Source: Agrocybe praecox (lineage: Eukaryota; Basidiomycota; Agaricomycetes; Agaricales; Agrocybaceae). Taken from it: a stretch of 64,000 bases of DNA. The notes below the pieces were generated by a model. That model made no database searches. It saw nothing but the letters and a program-made list of their open reading frames with translations, and was not told the origin of the DNA. Location: the NCBI GenBank assembly GCA_964017145.1, contig OZ024843.1, positions 2,657,001 through 2,721,000 on the forward strand. Direction: 5' to 3'. Each line of letters begins with the position of its first letter. Position 1 is the first letter of the stretch. Positions 21,301-34,071 of this stretch are shown here, one piece after another. A program made the translations under genes and the position numbers.

Positions 21301-22061
21301 GTTAGAGACTTTTTTGAGAGTAAGTGTATGACAATATTTCCTCGTATCTGGTCTAATTCATGGTGTTTGTTAGCTGCTTCCGCCTGATATAAATGTACTA
21401 TTTGAACTGGCTTATCCCACAGAAACCACTGCGCAGTCACACCATCTCCATCCGCTCAATCTCAATAAATTTGTGGACTCCGTCCTCCAGGCAATATTCG
21501 AGGTGTCTCAATCGCACGAAACGCAAACAACCAGGAGGAAGATCACATTTTTGTCCTTTTCTCCCGATATATGCTCGGCTCTTAACTGGAAACAACCAAA
21601 TTGTTCGTATTGAAGAGAAACTGAAGCCATCTTGATCTCACTGATTTGCCTATATTGTAGATCCCGTATTCTTCGGTTCTATGTGTGGTAAAGATGAATC
21701 ATCATTGCCCAGTATAACAGCTTTTGGCTCGGGCAAAAGCGATAAACGGGTATCAAGCGTTGGTGCGGCCGTTGAGTTTGCAAAGGCCAATAATCTACTT
21801 GGAATATTTGTTGAATCCCAGCTTCTAGTAAGTCCATTTCCAAAAAATGGCCAACTTTTTTTTAATATCAATTAAAAGGCTGCCGTTCCGTCCCTGGTGG
21901 ACGGCATACGTGGTGCGGAATTGCTGGTCGGAGTGTACGGGGCTGATAATCGTTCTACGGTTCTATCAGGCCCGTATATAGAGGCTGATAGCACTGCCGA
22001 CGTATTCATCTCCGACGGCGTTGTATCGTTCATTGACAACTCGATGCGCGAGATCGCATGA
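18319..22061 (+). CDS. PHO81: PHO81/NUC-2: SPX-ankyrin CDK inhibitor of phosphate signalling
   Basis: Inhibits the Pho80-Pho85 cyclin-CDK under phosphate starvation, with the SPX domain sensing inositol pyrophosphates. Exon 1 is just ATG AAG; splicing to TTCGGCAAACAG gives the canonical MKFGKQIQAQQVPGWSSYYLDYKFLKK. SPX continues through ALALGVRPTDTLL, AAFFFKLERELEKKEAE and FVEINATGFRKILKKFDKRS. Next is a helical region, then about six ankyrin repeats (GRTCLHEAAIAG, GRTALHYAAMKGH, YSPLIYATLKG, HSPLSLAAQAGH, EYPIHLAAREGH, WTPLFHAARYGH, GHNAAHYAAWYGH). The C-terminal third (APYTIALP to the end) matches the Pho81 region that includes a glycerophosphodiesterase-like domain; I see no catalytic HRG or E-x-D pattern, so it is probably inactive, as in known Pho81. 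Last residues FIDNSMREIA. Confidence 0.93.
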
Positions 22062-22183
22062 TGACTCATTAATGAAAACGAGATTCTGCAATATTATGTT
22101 ATAGAACAGGTATACGTTACAATATGTCAATTTATGACCTACTTTTAATATACTAATAAGGATACTCTATTCTATTAATTGTC

Positions 22184-24870
22184 CTAAACTGAATCCATGT
22201 ACAAAGAGGCGTATTTCCCATCATTCTCTAAGAGTTCTTCGTGAGTGCCGAATTCGATAATAGTCTAGAGTATTGAAATGAAATATTAGGAACGTCATGA
22301 CATAATGATTGTTATTGAATGCCTACCCCCGCATCCATCATGGCTATCTTATCGGCACGTCTAGCAGTTGAAAGTCGATGCGTTATAAATATGACTGTTT
22401 TTCTACTCCCAGAATCTGGTCGTGATATCTTCTCTAGGGTTTGGAATATTTGATTCTGAGCTTTCGCATCTAAGGCCGATGTCTACGGAAAGATTTAGAA
22501 AACTCGTAGGAGAAGAAATGACATGTATTTACCGGCTCGTCGAAGAGTAGCAAATCAACACCTGGTTCCTTTGCTCGCATAAATGCGCGGGCCAGCGCAA
22601 TTCGTTGCCACTAGAAAAGATAAATGAGAATTGAAACATAAATAACATGTCTTTAGCTTACCTCGCCACCGGAGAGGCCATGGCGTTGGAATGATTCCGA
22701 ATAATTGTTTATTGACATCATTTCAAAACCTGGGGTCTCAAGCTGAGTCTTGAGCCCAAAAGGCAAATCGTCCACTACGCCATCTGCTTCGGCCAACGTT
22801 ATTGCCTCTTTTATCGCCTTTTCATCCTTCATCTTGTCAACGTTTCCCAGGCCGACGTTCTCTTTCACTGTGCCGCTAAACTTGGAGAAACTTTGAAACA
22901 GGCCGCTCAGGTGACTGTGGTATTCTGCGGGGTTATAGCGTCTTGCCTCGACGCCATTGACAAGCAGAGAGCCTCTGTCGTAATCGATTATTCGGAGCAA
23001 GATATTGGCTAGCGTCGATTTACCTCGAGTGTATGTCAGCCCAAGTTGAACGTATTAAAAATCAAAGTAACATGACAAACCTGATCCATTGTATCCAACT
23101 ATGGCCAGAGTTTCCCCTGCATTCAAGGAAAAGTTAATGTCCCGAAGGGCGGGTTCTTTGCTCCCGGGATATGTATAATAGAGTCCTCTAGAAAAAAATG
23201 CACAGGTCAGAGATCATATGAAAACAATATGAAGACAGATTAATAACCTAGCAGTTATACTCACACCTCCCGGAACAGAGGTATAATGCACCAATTCATC
23301 TCGCCTGGGATTTAACCTAGGTTTTAATTTCATGCTCGCCGTAAAGGCGGACATCAAAAATATACCGTGGAACGCCATCTTGGTCGTCATTATCAGGTTT
23401 TTGAATGTGAATATAAGACTCTGTATAGAGCTCCTGTAGACCGTTAATGAGCCAAGTGATGTAGACGCGTTTTGGAGGGCAAGAAGGACGGGGATCTGTG
23501 GCGTTAAGGATTTTGATGTTAGACATGCATCTGTGGGGTATTCAAAGAGAGACATACGTTTTGAACGGCCCATACGAGCTCCATAAGGTTGAATTGCTCC
23601 ATGATAGAAGGTGTCCTTGCATAAGCAGGTTGCTCAAAGGAAAGTACTGTCTTCCTCGCATGTAACCAGGTTTTCAATATCCAGTCACCGAGGCCGAACA
23701 GAGCGATTTCAGGGCGGTGAACTTCACTATACACAAAGTTCCGCATGCGTTCTTGTCGATTATACGCCCGAGCTTCCTTGACACTAGTAGTTGGTTCGGC
23801 TTCATCTTTTGCGCAACTGAACCAAGACAGGATCACAGGCAATAACGTCGAGAAGAGCGATACAGCAAGTATTCCAAGATGTGATGCGCCTTTGGTGAGG
23901 GAGATAATCAAGATCAGGTGGGAAACGATTTCCGTTAGATGGGAGAAGATACGAATAAAGTCTAGGGGTGATAACATGCCAAACCCGCCACTGCCAAAGG
24001 AGTTGGCGAAAAGGTCGGATTCCTGAAGCAGAACGCGGACAGTGGGGTCTGCCAATGTTGGAACGTCAAGATGCACTCTAAGTTTCAACTGCGCATGCTC
24101 AATGTAAAGCCGAGCAGAATTCAAAACATTGCGTTCATTAGAAGCACTGTATTTTCCAGATTAATGAGTGTGGGTTATCGAAACGGTTCAAAAATAACGT
24201 ACGCTAAAGAATCGAGATAGCCTTCTGCTACCCTTCGCGCGACTTCTGTTGAGATGAGATATATTAATCTACTCCACGTGAAACTTTCTGATGCAATCAA
24301 AGACTGAAGCTATGTGAAAGAATAAGACTCGTAAAGAACACCTTGAAATTTTTTGGGGTAAGACATACCTCATCAATTATGAGAGCCTTGTGAGAGACTT
24401 GTGAGTTTCAGGAGAGATCAAAAGTATTGTCATAGACTAACCTGAGAGTAGCCTCTAAATGCCGGGAAAAGGCTTCGGACAATGTCCAATGCCATCATCA
24501 GGGTTGTCTGAAGTGGGTTCAGTAGCCAAAGTGTCCGAAACTGTGACAAAGGGGTAAGGTGGACACGTAGGACAACAAAGAAATAATGACGACTTACAAA
24601 GTCAAGACTACATGCTCGAGTAATGTAGTACGCCAACCTAGCATTTTTGGCGGTCAAAGGACGCTGCGCGCCTGGAACAAGGTACGTTCCAGTCTCTCCT
24701 GGAATTTCCCTGGAGGCCAACCAAGCATCATACAAGGACGCTGGCTCCGACAAAGAGGATTTCGATGACGAGCCATTGCGGGGCGGGATTTGAAAGTCTG
24801 CAGGAAACTGCAGCTTGCGAGACATTATTCTGCGGCGCATAGGTGTGCGATAGGAGGACTGGTACTTCAT
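22184..24870 (-). CDS. ABC half-transporter, basidiomycete type, substrate unknown
   Basis: One ATP-binding cassette preceded by a membrane region. Walker A GYNGSGKST (about 23010-23110) is cut by an intron between the second glycine codon and KST. The signature is LSGGEWQRIALARAF, Walker B LLLFDEPTSALDA, the H-loop histidine is in VIFITHRLS, and the end is TIIEFGTHEELLENDGKYASLYMDSV. Hydrophobic segments occur at TLMMALDIVRSLFPAF, LILIISL and LGILAVSLFSTLLPVILSWF, and near the cassette. The N-terminus is hydrophilic (MKYQSSYRTPMRRR) and not a clear targeting signal. Between signature and Walker A the protein carries a short insertion (MMSINNYSESFQRHG). About ten exons. It resembles B-type half exporters; I cannot assign substrate or membrane. 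Diverges from GTP cyclohydrolase. Confidence 0.8.
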
Positions 24871-25396
24871 TATATAACGCAGTAGTAGGACAGCAGGCCG
24901 ACGTTTAGCTCCAAAACTACCAGAAGTAAATGAAGATGAATTGTGTGTTCGAGTTCATATGAGATCCGGTGGTATTTCATGACCGTATGATTGCGGTGCG
25001 ACAGGAAAAAGGACAACTGAGTGAATTTGGTAAAAGTGACCCAAAGAAAGGAAACGACGTTGACCCTTGAGATATCTATATTAGGCAACTGTAAGGCCGA
25101 AACGCCGAGATCAAACACAGCCGCAATTCGCAAAGTGAATGATTATTCCCAGCCCTTTTCTCGGACAAACACGAGGCGTCCTCTGTGCCTCTCAAAATCA
25201 CCCTTGGGCGCTTGCGGACCAGAAGAGGGGAGAGCGCCCACAAAAGCTCGGAAAAGGGATGGGGCGGCCCGGGGCGTCGGGCTACCAGTATATATAGGGG
25301 CCCACGTGTTCCGTTTTCAATTTTTCTCAAGAGTTCAACATTTTTCCACAAACTCTCTCCCAACCTTTCTTCTTGGTCGATTCCAAAATAACCGTC
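24871..25396. promoter_or_regulatory. Divergent promoter interval ABC transporter / GTP cyclohydrolase
   Basis: 526 bases. A CACGTG core at 25303-25308 and a TATATATA stretch at 25289-25296 lie about 90-110 bases before the cyclohydrolase start. A pyrimidine-rich tract (TCTCTCCCAACCTTTCTTCTT) precedes the ATG. No gene supported inside. Confidence 0.5.
25289..25296 (+). promoter_or_regulatory. TATA-like box upstream of FOL2
   Basis: TATATATA followed by GGGG, about 100 bases before the ATG at 25397, in a GC-richer surrounding. It is the clearest TATA-like element seen near a start in this window. Function inferred from sequence and spacing. Confidence 0.45.
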
Positions 25397-26480
25397 ATGA
25401 CTACCTCCGTCGATGCTTCCCATGTTTCCTTGCTTTCAGACAGCCTCCAGCAACTACATGTTCAGCAAACCGAACAACAAGATAATTCTGATGCCAAATC
25501 AGGAGAAGACAGTCTTATTCGGGAATGTCAGTGCCAGAGACCAAGCCCTGCGAGAAATATCTCAAAGGACGGCTACGGCTTCCGAAGATCTGGCGTCTCC
25601 ACACCTCTCTCTCAAGTCGTAATGCCAGAGTCGTCGTCGTCGTCACCGCACTTGCATCTGGCTCCAGAATTACTGGTCGCCGATCCCAACGGACTTGGAT
25701 GGCCAGGTGCGTTTTTTCTCTCTACCAAACTCCGGCGGAGAGATTTAACAGAACAATTCGTGTTTTTCAGCCAAATCTACAGTCTCTCGATTGAATGCTA
25801 CACCAGAAGAAAAGCTTGCTCGCGAAACGAAGATGGCAGAAGCCGTACGGACTATTCTCGAGTGCATAGGCGAAGACCCCACTCGTGAGGGCCTTCTCCG
25901 AACTCCGGATCGGTATGCACAGGCGTTGATGTGGATGACGAGGGGTTACGAAGAGCGATTAGCAGGTGCGTTTTCTTTTCTTTTACATCTTCCACGACTC
26001 TATAACGTTTCCTAGATGTTATAAACGACGCCGTTTTCTTTGAGGATCACGATGAAATGGTTATAGTCCGGGATATCGATATTTCAAGTTTATGTGAACA
26101 TCATTTAGTCCCTTTCACCGGAAAAGTGCGCATTTGGCAAGTTTAAATCATATTTGGGATGTAACTGATCATTATTACAGATCGCGATCGCGTACATACC
26201 CAATCAACTTGTCCTTGGAATATCGAAGCTTGCCCGTATAGCAGAGACATTCAGCCGGCGCCTCCAAGTCCAAGAGCGCCTCACCAAGCAAATCGCAATC
26301 GCTGTACAAGAAGCTATCAAGCCTCGCGGTGTTGCGGTGGTTATGGAGGCGACGCACCTTTGCATGACCATGCGTGGCGTTCAAAAACCAGGAGCAATCA
26401 CAGTGACCTCCTGCATGTTGGGATGTTTCCGAACACAACAAAAAACACGCGAGGAATTCCTCACCCTCATTAAACGCTGA
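25397..26480 (+). CDS. FOL2: GTP cyclohydrolase I
   Basis: Converts GTP to 7,8-dihydroneopterin triphosphate, the first step of folate and pterin synthesis. Four exons. The first encodes a variable Ser/Gln-rich leader of about 100 residues (start [17 protein letters not shown], with a poly-Ser run [10 protein letters not shown]). The catalytic domain starts at [22 protein letters not shown] and shows [20 protein letters not shown], the zinc and active-site segment [47 protein letters not shown], and the second zinc cysteine in [16 protein letters not shown]. It ends [17 protein letters not shown], full length. The start at 25397 is the first ATG in frame. Intron joins in WP-AKST, LA-DVIND and GK-IAIAY keep the frame. 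Confidence 0.96.
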
Positions 26481-26760
26481 AAACCGATACTACGATATAT
26501 CAAACCGATTCTCGCTCTCAGGTTAGATTGTATAATATATTTACTTTTGGATTTTCAGAGATAAATATCTAGGGGGAAGGGAAATGTATTTTATTGCGCA
26601 GTTTATAGAGGACTTATATTGTCTCTGCACTTACGAGATTTTTCAACAAACTCAAGTTCTATTACATTGATGAAAAAAAGACCCGAAAAATAATATTGTA
26701 AAAAAAAGGTAAGTACGGTCTGTGATAAATACAAGTGATACAATGCTACAATGAATGCAA

Positions 26761-29700
26761 TTATCTCCTCTGTGCCTTGTCATGCGCATATGATGGATCT
26801 ATGGGCAAGACTCGCTTTGCAAAGCTAGGATTCGGCCCGTTCTGCTGGAAACGACGGTTGGAAGTGTTACTACTAGGTCGGGGTCTCTTCGGAGGTACGG
26901 GTCCATTATCGCCTGGAGTACCATTTCCAAATTCTGCATCAGGTTCCCGATCTAATATTGAGGTTTTTGAATCAATGCCAATTACACAAGAGCATGGAGG
27001 TTAACGCGTACCTCGTTTGCGTTGGTTCTCCCGTTCTCGCTCTCGTTCGCGTTCACCAGCCTCTCTGAAAGAAATAGGTTCGTTCGCGGTGATCCGAGTC
27101 TCGTTTGGGCTGATCCGAGACCTGAGGGAAGGCCCACCGTCGGAGACGGCGGTGGCATCTTTCGTTGGAGCATTGTCACGATAACGTTCCCTCCCTGTCG
27201 CAGTTTCTCGGTTGGTTGACACTTCGGATTTCTTGACTGTATCTAACCCCATAGCCCTTGGACCGGAAGGTGTACTAGCAGGCAAGGTGGCTTTTTGAAG
27301 GTCAGGAGGGTGGCGTCTTTCTGGGAGCTACACAGATAAAGTTTTACCTTAGCGGCTAAACAATTGATGATACTCAGAAACATACCTTTTCAGCAGATGC
27401 ACCCCTAGTATCCACATCCGGGCCTTCACGATCCTTTCTCCGTCTACTCTCGGACTCCCGATTTCTCTCCTCCTTGTCCGTGGGTCTACGACTACGGTCA
27501 TCGCGATGGCTTTCCTTTCGGGAGCTCCGTTTGGATCCTCTGTCGGACTGCGCCAAATGCATTAGATGTTGTAACCAGAATATTTACGAAAGTGCTTACA
27601 TCGTCGTCGGCCGGTCGTCTCCTTTTCCCTAGCCCGTCATCGATAGTTTGAGGAGGATTTCGATGCCTCGAAACGTCGGGACGCGATGGAAGACCGCGTT
27701 CGTCAGCAGTGGCAGCAGTAGGCAAAGGAGCAACTTGAGTGCGACTAGGCGCGCCCTCCCGTTCTTTTCGAGTATCTCGTTCGCGGTCCTTGTCATCTTT
27801 ACGATGACGATCTCTGTCCCTGTCGCGTTCCCTGTCACGTTCCCTGTCGCGGTCTCTGTCCCTATCGCGATCACGATCCTTGTCGCGATCCCTCTCACCG
27901 TGTCTATCCCGGCCGCGCTCTCTGTCACGTTCACCATCTCTGTCTTTGTCACCATCGCGGCCTCTATCCCGGCCGCTGCGCTCTGATCTGTTATGGGTGA
28001 GACTATCCCGACGATTAAGCGTTCCTGATGTTTCTTTGTTTTCTGCTCGACCGTCTCGACCGGAATCTGATCGCGACTTGCCACCGCTTGTTCTACTCTC
28101 ATTGCTAGGATTTCTAGTGCCAGGACGACTCAAAGGAGATGGAGATCGAACACGAGGGGATGGGGCAGCTGAACCGTTCTGACTCCTTCCTTCTGGTCGT
28201 TCTGACTTGCCAATCGTTTGCCTTGCAGTTTCTCGTAATTCTTGTGCCGAAGCTGTTTGACTTGGAACAGCAGGTGGCGGCATTACTGGATTATTATCGA
28301 TGACGGGTTGTGCTTGGTCTGGTGGGCGGAAAGAACGAGATGAGTCTTGTTGATCTCTGTGAGGGTGGCCATTCTGTTGGGAGAGTGTCGAGACATCCTT
28401 CGAATAACGGGAGGGATTCTCTGGAAGACCAGCACGATTAGCAGAATAGAATTCATCTCGTTGCATGGGCGGATGATTCCTTCTGTCACTAGGTTGCGTG
28501 GAGTCAGTCCTAGAGGACATGGCGATATCCGGAGGACTAGGAGACGGTTCTAAAGGTTTGGTATCAGGGCGTACTCGTTTGACAACCTCCGGACGAGGAA
28601 TGCTATAGACATGTCGATCAGAGATTCGCTCGTGAATTTAGCAGACAAGAGCTACCTTTCCATGGATAATTTGGTTGTGTTAACATTGCTTCCTTTATCG
28701 GCTGGAGCGGGTTGGTTCGGTAATTGGGAACGAGGAGCAGATGGAGCCGACGCAGGTGGTTGGGCAGCATTACGCCTGGCTTCATTTGCGGCAGCACTAG
28801 GGCCAGTAGGGAGATTCCGGGGCTTCTCCGGAATAGGACTATTTGTTGCATTGGTTGGTGGGCGAGGAGATGCTGTGCCGTTGATCTAACATACCACATG
28901 TCAGACATACCAAACAATGGGTTTATATTCATCGTACGAACCATGCCAGGCATTTTCGAAGGTAACCAGTCGGCTTCCTTTTTCTTTAAGCCAGCGAAAT
29001 AACTAGAGGATATGAGTATATATATTAAAAGACGAAATTTGGAATGGCTTACGAGCGAGCAAGAATCTTCAGATCACCGCGTTCTTCATTTTCTGCAAAC
29101 CGCTCCATGGCCACGCTGATGGCAGGACCTGACTCGTTGACAGAAGAGAGCGGGAAAACATCAAGGATCTCTTTCATGACAATGATTGCGTTGTAGACGT
29201 GCATGAATTCGCCTGTTTGTACGCATTCAATGAATGACTATGAGGCAAGGCGTTAGCATTGTCATATAATAGAATATATCGTCAAAAAAACGTACGTTCG
29301 CCAGTTTTCTATACCACTTTCGCAGGACCTTTTGGAAATCTGGCCACTTGATAACACTGCTGGGCGTGAACTTATCCCTGACGAATACCCTTTGCATTCC
29401 AGGGAGAAGCACTGCTTTGCCCCCGACTTTGGTCCTGTTGTCTTGAAGGAATGTCGCCTCATCGAGGTACCAACTGAGCAAGTCGCGCAAAATTCCAAGA
29501 AGGAAACGACCTGGAGCCAAATTAGGCGAATTCTCATCATGGAGATATGTTTTTTTTAATCACCATAATTTCGGGCTTCATATTCACTACACGAGAATAA
29601 AACAACCTTGACGTGGTCCCCAAGCAGCTGTTTTCAAGTCAATTCAGTAATGTATCAGATTGTCAAGGTAAACGAGACGTACTTTGTCATAACAGCCTAG

Positions 29701-32700
29701 AGTATGGAAGTTGGGTGTACCTTGAAGATGTAGGACTTTGATGAATTGAGCACAGAAATCGGCATCCATTGGAGTAAGCAAGCATCGGGGCTGGATACAG
29801 TGCTCGATGATTGAATTGATCAGGGGACTTGACTTAGATACTAAAATGGGCTGAGAGTGTATACCAAAAACAATAAAAGAATGGAAAAATACCATGGGTA
29901 AACCAGTGCTGCTTTTCCTTAGTCAATCGTTTGATCGTGAAAGCCCGTGACGCTGTTTGCTCTTTGAATTCTTTGGCAAGATCCTCGATGAACTGGTTGT
30001 ATCGGTCTCGGCGAGTGCGATGGCCTGTGGAAGCTGCGCGCTTAGCTCTGTCCGCTGATCTGTCTGCATGCGAGTATTTCTGATCTTCTGAGCGGGAAAG
30101 CTGCCTCAATTTAGACCCTTCTTCATCGTACTTCGCGCCCGGGGGGGCGAGATCGTAAGTAGAAAGCTGCCAGAAGGTAAGATAGAATCCAGGGCTACAA
30201 CAAGAATTTTACTGTTCAGAATACTTATTTTTAGAGATGTAGCGATCAGACATACCCAATTACTTCATATGCATTTCCTGGTGCTATTTCGCGTACATCT
30301 TCGAAAAGCGCAGCCAATTCTGGAACCCACGGACTCTACAAACTTCGATGAAAAAAGATATCACAAATATAGACGATGAATACAAACTTCTTCTTTCTGG
30401 GGAGTGACAGCAGGTGCTACTGTATCCACTTCCATAGGAGTCTCTGCCTCTTCTAGAGTTGCTGGTTTCGCGTCTCCTGTGTGAGAAGGGATATTACCAA
30501 CTGCTGGAGATGCCGTCCGGGATGCTGCAGCATTTGGCTCGCGCTTCGCTGTGAGTGCAGCTTTCAGTCTTTTCTCCGCCTCTTCATTAGCAATGCGTTC
30601 CTGTTCTTGCATTTTGAGTGCCGCTGTCTGTAATAGTGAGGCTTAAGCGTCGTCCAGAATAGGAAGTCAAAGAAACACCGTACAAGTAGTGACGCGTTGA
30701 GCACGGGTCGGTAGATCTGCATGCATATAGGGGCGCAAATGCCAAAATCTTTGCCCAGTTCCTTTAGCGAAGGCAATACTTTCAACGCATAATCAGCAGC
30801 TGGAATAACGTTCGGTGATGTCAGCAGTTCCAAGTATTGCAATAGAACGCCGTGTGTCTATAAAACTGGTTAATCATAATTATGTGCGGTGAATATATTT
30901 TACACTTACTGCATCATAGAGTCCTGCCAGGGACTTTAAATGCGCGTTTGGAGCTTTATAAACACAGGCTTGACGCTGTTGCGCAACTTGGATCAGCAAC
31001 GGAAGCGCCAAATTGGTTTCAACCAAAAATCTTCCAAGGCGAGTGGGGCCTTTATAACCGGCCTCGGATGGGTCTAGGCGGGCTCCGCGGGCTGCAGAGG
31101 CAATGGCTTCGACACGTAGAATGGGACCACCCGCCATAGCTGCGAGCTGAGATTCCGACATACTCGGCAAAGGTTCAATCCCAGCCATTTTCCAAATGAG
31201 TTCGCGCAGGACGATAATTTCGGTCGTTTGTCCGTTATATAATTGATGCACAATATACTTGAGCACCGACGTGAGGTCCGCACTGTATCTTCTGAAAAGT
31301 TGCCCGATGAAGGATGCAAGACCTAGGATGCGAATGAGAAGAGTAAATTGAAGGGAGTATATAGGACGCACTTTGAAGCCAATCGGACGAGTTGACACCG
31401 TCGTCCTTCACTCGTTGTTTGTTCGGATTCGCCAGTGCATCTAAAGCAATGAATACCAATACGTCGAATCCCATACTCGTTGAATAACGCAAGGATTGAA
31501 TAACGACTGTTGCAAGGTTATCATATGCCATCACTTGGGTGATAGCATTACCGAAGAAAATGCAAGGGTTTGAATGCACCATTTTTGCAACAGGCCCAAC
31601 AAGTGCGTCAATAGTATTGTGGGACAATCGACGAAGGATCCCCTTCGATTCTCGATTTGCTTGTACATCGCGTATCCGGAGTTCGGGATGCGATCTGTTG
31701 TTCTTCCACTCTCCGTACAAGCTCCAGCGTACGTTGGTGGAATATTGACGTGCTAAATTCCAAACCTCTACAGTAAGTACCGCATTGCCTCGCGTCATGG
31801 ATAAGGCAGGCAATATATATCGCCTTAGGATCGCCAACCATAGGCGGCGTACAGGGTTGTCTGGATCAGGTTCGCCTGCTGGTTTCTTCCCAGACGCATC
31901 GACTGGTAAAGTTGACAATACATGTAATTTGCCGAGGCGCAAGAATTTGGTGGCAAAAAGAGGATCGCGGTAGATGTGTAGTCCAATAAAATGCAAAAGC
32001 GGCTCAATCACCTCCCCCAGATCATCTAGAGAAGAACAAAGTGGAACTCTGTCTGCCCAATCTGGAAAGAAAAACACAAACTCTGTAGTGTTTGTGTTCG
32101 GGGGAGTTGGTGCCCACAGGGTCAGCATTGATTTGAGAGGGCTGGGTTGCACTACTCCAGAAGAACCAAATCGTGGGCGAGGTCGAGTAAATCCCGAGCC
32201 GGGCTTCTTAGTGACGACGAGGTTCTCGTACAGCGGAAAGATGGAAACTTTCATTATCCTTAGCATCAGATCGGCGATTTCCGTATTGGCGTCTACTAGC
32301 CAGCGGAACTTGGATAAAATCGCTATTGCAGGTTTGATGGCGCCTACCGCCAGTAAGCTTGTGAGCAGGCCAACCTTTTGGTTCCTGTTCTTGGTGTCTG
32401 CTTTCTTGCGATCGACGGGTGGTGTATTTATTGAGGGTTTTGGTTGTGAGGAGTGTCCAGAGGATTCGAGAGGGGCCGCCATGGCGAGCTGACTATTCTT
32501 CGCTCCCGCCAATCTGACTTGAACATCGGCTATATAGTCTTGACGGAATTTTTCCATGTCATCGTCATTCGGTGAGAGCTGGAAAGACAGTAAGTGTCTT
32601 GAGAACATGACAAGAGGCAGTACTTACATGAGGATATAGATCTTCCAATGTGATAAAGCCTTCACGAATTAATATGGCGGCGGTAAAATAAAGGTTTCGA

Positions 32701-34071
32701 GGAGTGGGTTCTTGAACGTCTGATGACTGGTAAAAGTTAATACTCAAATCGATAGCTCGCAGTACATCATAGCATACCTGATAATAGCTAAACTTGAATC
32801 CTAAAACTTGGGCTAGGACTCTAGCCCCTCCGACTTTGGTAGAGCCTTGCTTCGCTAGCATGGCATGGTCTTCCGCCAAAGTCAAAACCTCATCCAGGGT
32901 TTTGCCCTTGTACTCCCCTTGTGGAATCTCCCCTGTGGTATCCATTGCCTGATCCTCTGGAATAGGGCGTCGGTAAGAGCCACACCAAGGTGAAAATGAC
33001 AGCAGAGCCAGGAAAAAGGAATAATGAGTTGTTAAGTGCTGAGATAGAACATCGAGTATGATGTCCAATGCCCTGTTGGGATCCAGATCGAAGTAGCCTA
33101 TGAGGCTGATAACCTTCTCCCACACAGGCCGTGCTCTGTCTTCAATCACAGAATAGGACTCGGTAGGCCGACCAGTCTGAAGAGAATGTGGTGGTCCCAA
33201 GCTACTCGTAAGCTCGATAGTAAGTTTACTATAGCCCTCAGATTGTTCTCGCAGAAGATTAAATTTGTTCTGTTTGTAGCTAAATATTATAAATCATAAT
33301 CAGCGAGGAATACAAACGCCTGCAAGGTTCACTCACAATAATCCTGTTCTCTTTCGAATTTCCGTCTTGTCTTGAGTCCCCTTATCGGCAATAAGTCCAA
33401 CGCTGGCCAGAACTGCGGTCTCCAGACGTTCTCGACAGTGATGCGGACTGATGATACGGTACTCCTACAGATGTTGTTCATAAAAATGTTAGACTTGTAC
33501 GTAGAACACGTACCAAAAGCTTCATGACAATGGCAGGGATTCGCTGCTTATCAATCTCCACATTTTGTTGAGCTTTTCGAGCTTTATTGACCAGAGTAGC
33601 CACGTCCTTGGATGTTACTTTCGCTTCTCCTAGGGACGCAACGGCTGTTCGGGCTTCGTTCAACAACTCGTCCAGTTCGGTATCTATCGTCCAAATCATA
33701 TCCACGAGAGAGTCCCCAAATATTAATTTACGAGAGGGCAGCTTGTCCGAATCGTTTGAGGTGGACGGTAAACCATTTAGAACCGAAAGTACGAAGTCGG
33801 CAAAAGCTGTGGGCGTCAAAAGCTGAGGTGTCCATGTAAGCAACGTGGCGCAAAGAAGGGTATGATATGCTGTTGTAAGAATATCTAAGCAGGCTGGATC
33901 AGTTGGATTACAGTGAGGTGAAGTGAGAATGTTGCGGCTTTGGGTATAGAAAGACAGGACAATATTAGCGCACAGCAAGGGTCACGGTTCGACAAATGCT
34001 ACTCACCATTCTGCGTCTCCGCCTTTGTTCCAGTTCTTCAGACATTCGCGGACACTGTTGACGATGTCCAT
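26761..34071 (-). CDS. THO2: THO complex subunit 2 (mRNA export, TREX)
   Basis: Large scaffold of the THO/TREX complex that couples transcription with mRNA packaging and limits R-loops. More than fifteen exons. The proposed start (MDIVNSVRECLKNWNKGGDAECRNIL) needs an intron joined at the Cys codon; open frame continues upstream without a better ATG. The N-terminal helical region includes DKGTQDKTEIRKRTGLFYKQNKFNLLREQSEGYSKL as separate conserved pieces, then YFDLDPNRALDIILDVL and LAQVLGFKFSYYQ. The THO2 middle and C-terminal domains include LSPGFYLTFWQLSTYDL-like sequence near 30150, RDRYNQFIEDLAKEFKEQ, KQHWFTH, FLRLLHLQ-like sequence, NYGRFLLGILRDLLSWY and VIKWPDFQKVLRKWYRKL. The last 500 residues are disordered, with RD/RE dipeptide runs as in other nuclear RNA factors, ending RVLPIDPSYAHDKAQRR. 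Confidence 0.9.
27808..27912 (-). repeat. Arg-Asp/Arg-Glu dipeptide repeat in THO2 tail
   Basis: Short DNA units of about six bases (CGTGAC, CGCGAT, AGAGAC on the coding strand) encode alternating Arg-Asp and Arg-Glu. The codons vary, so the repeat is kept at the protein level. RD-rich runs are common in splicing and export factors and are likely disordered RNA-binding tails. Confidence 0.7.
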
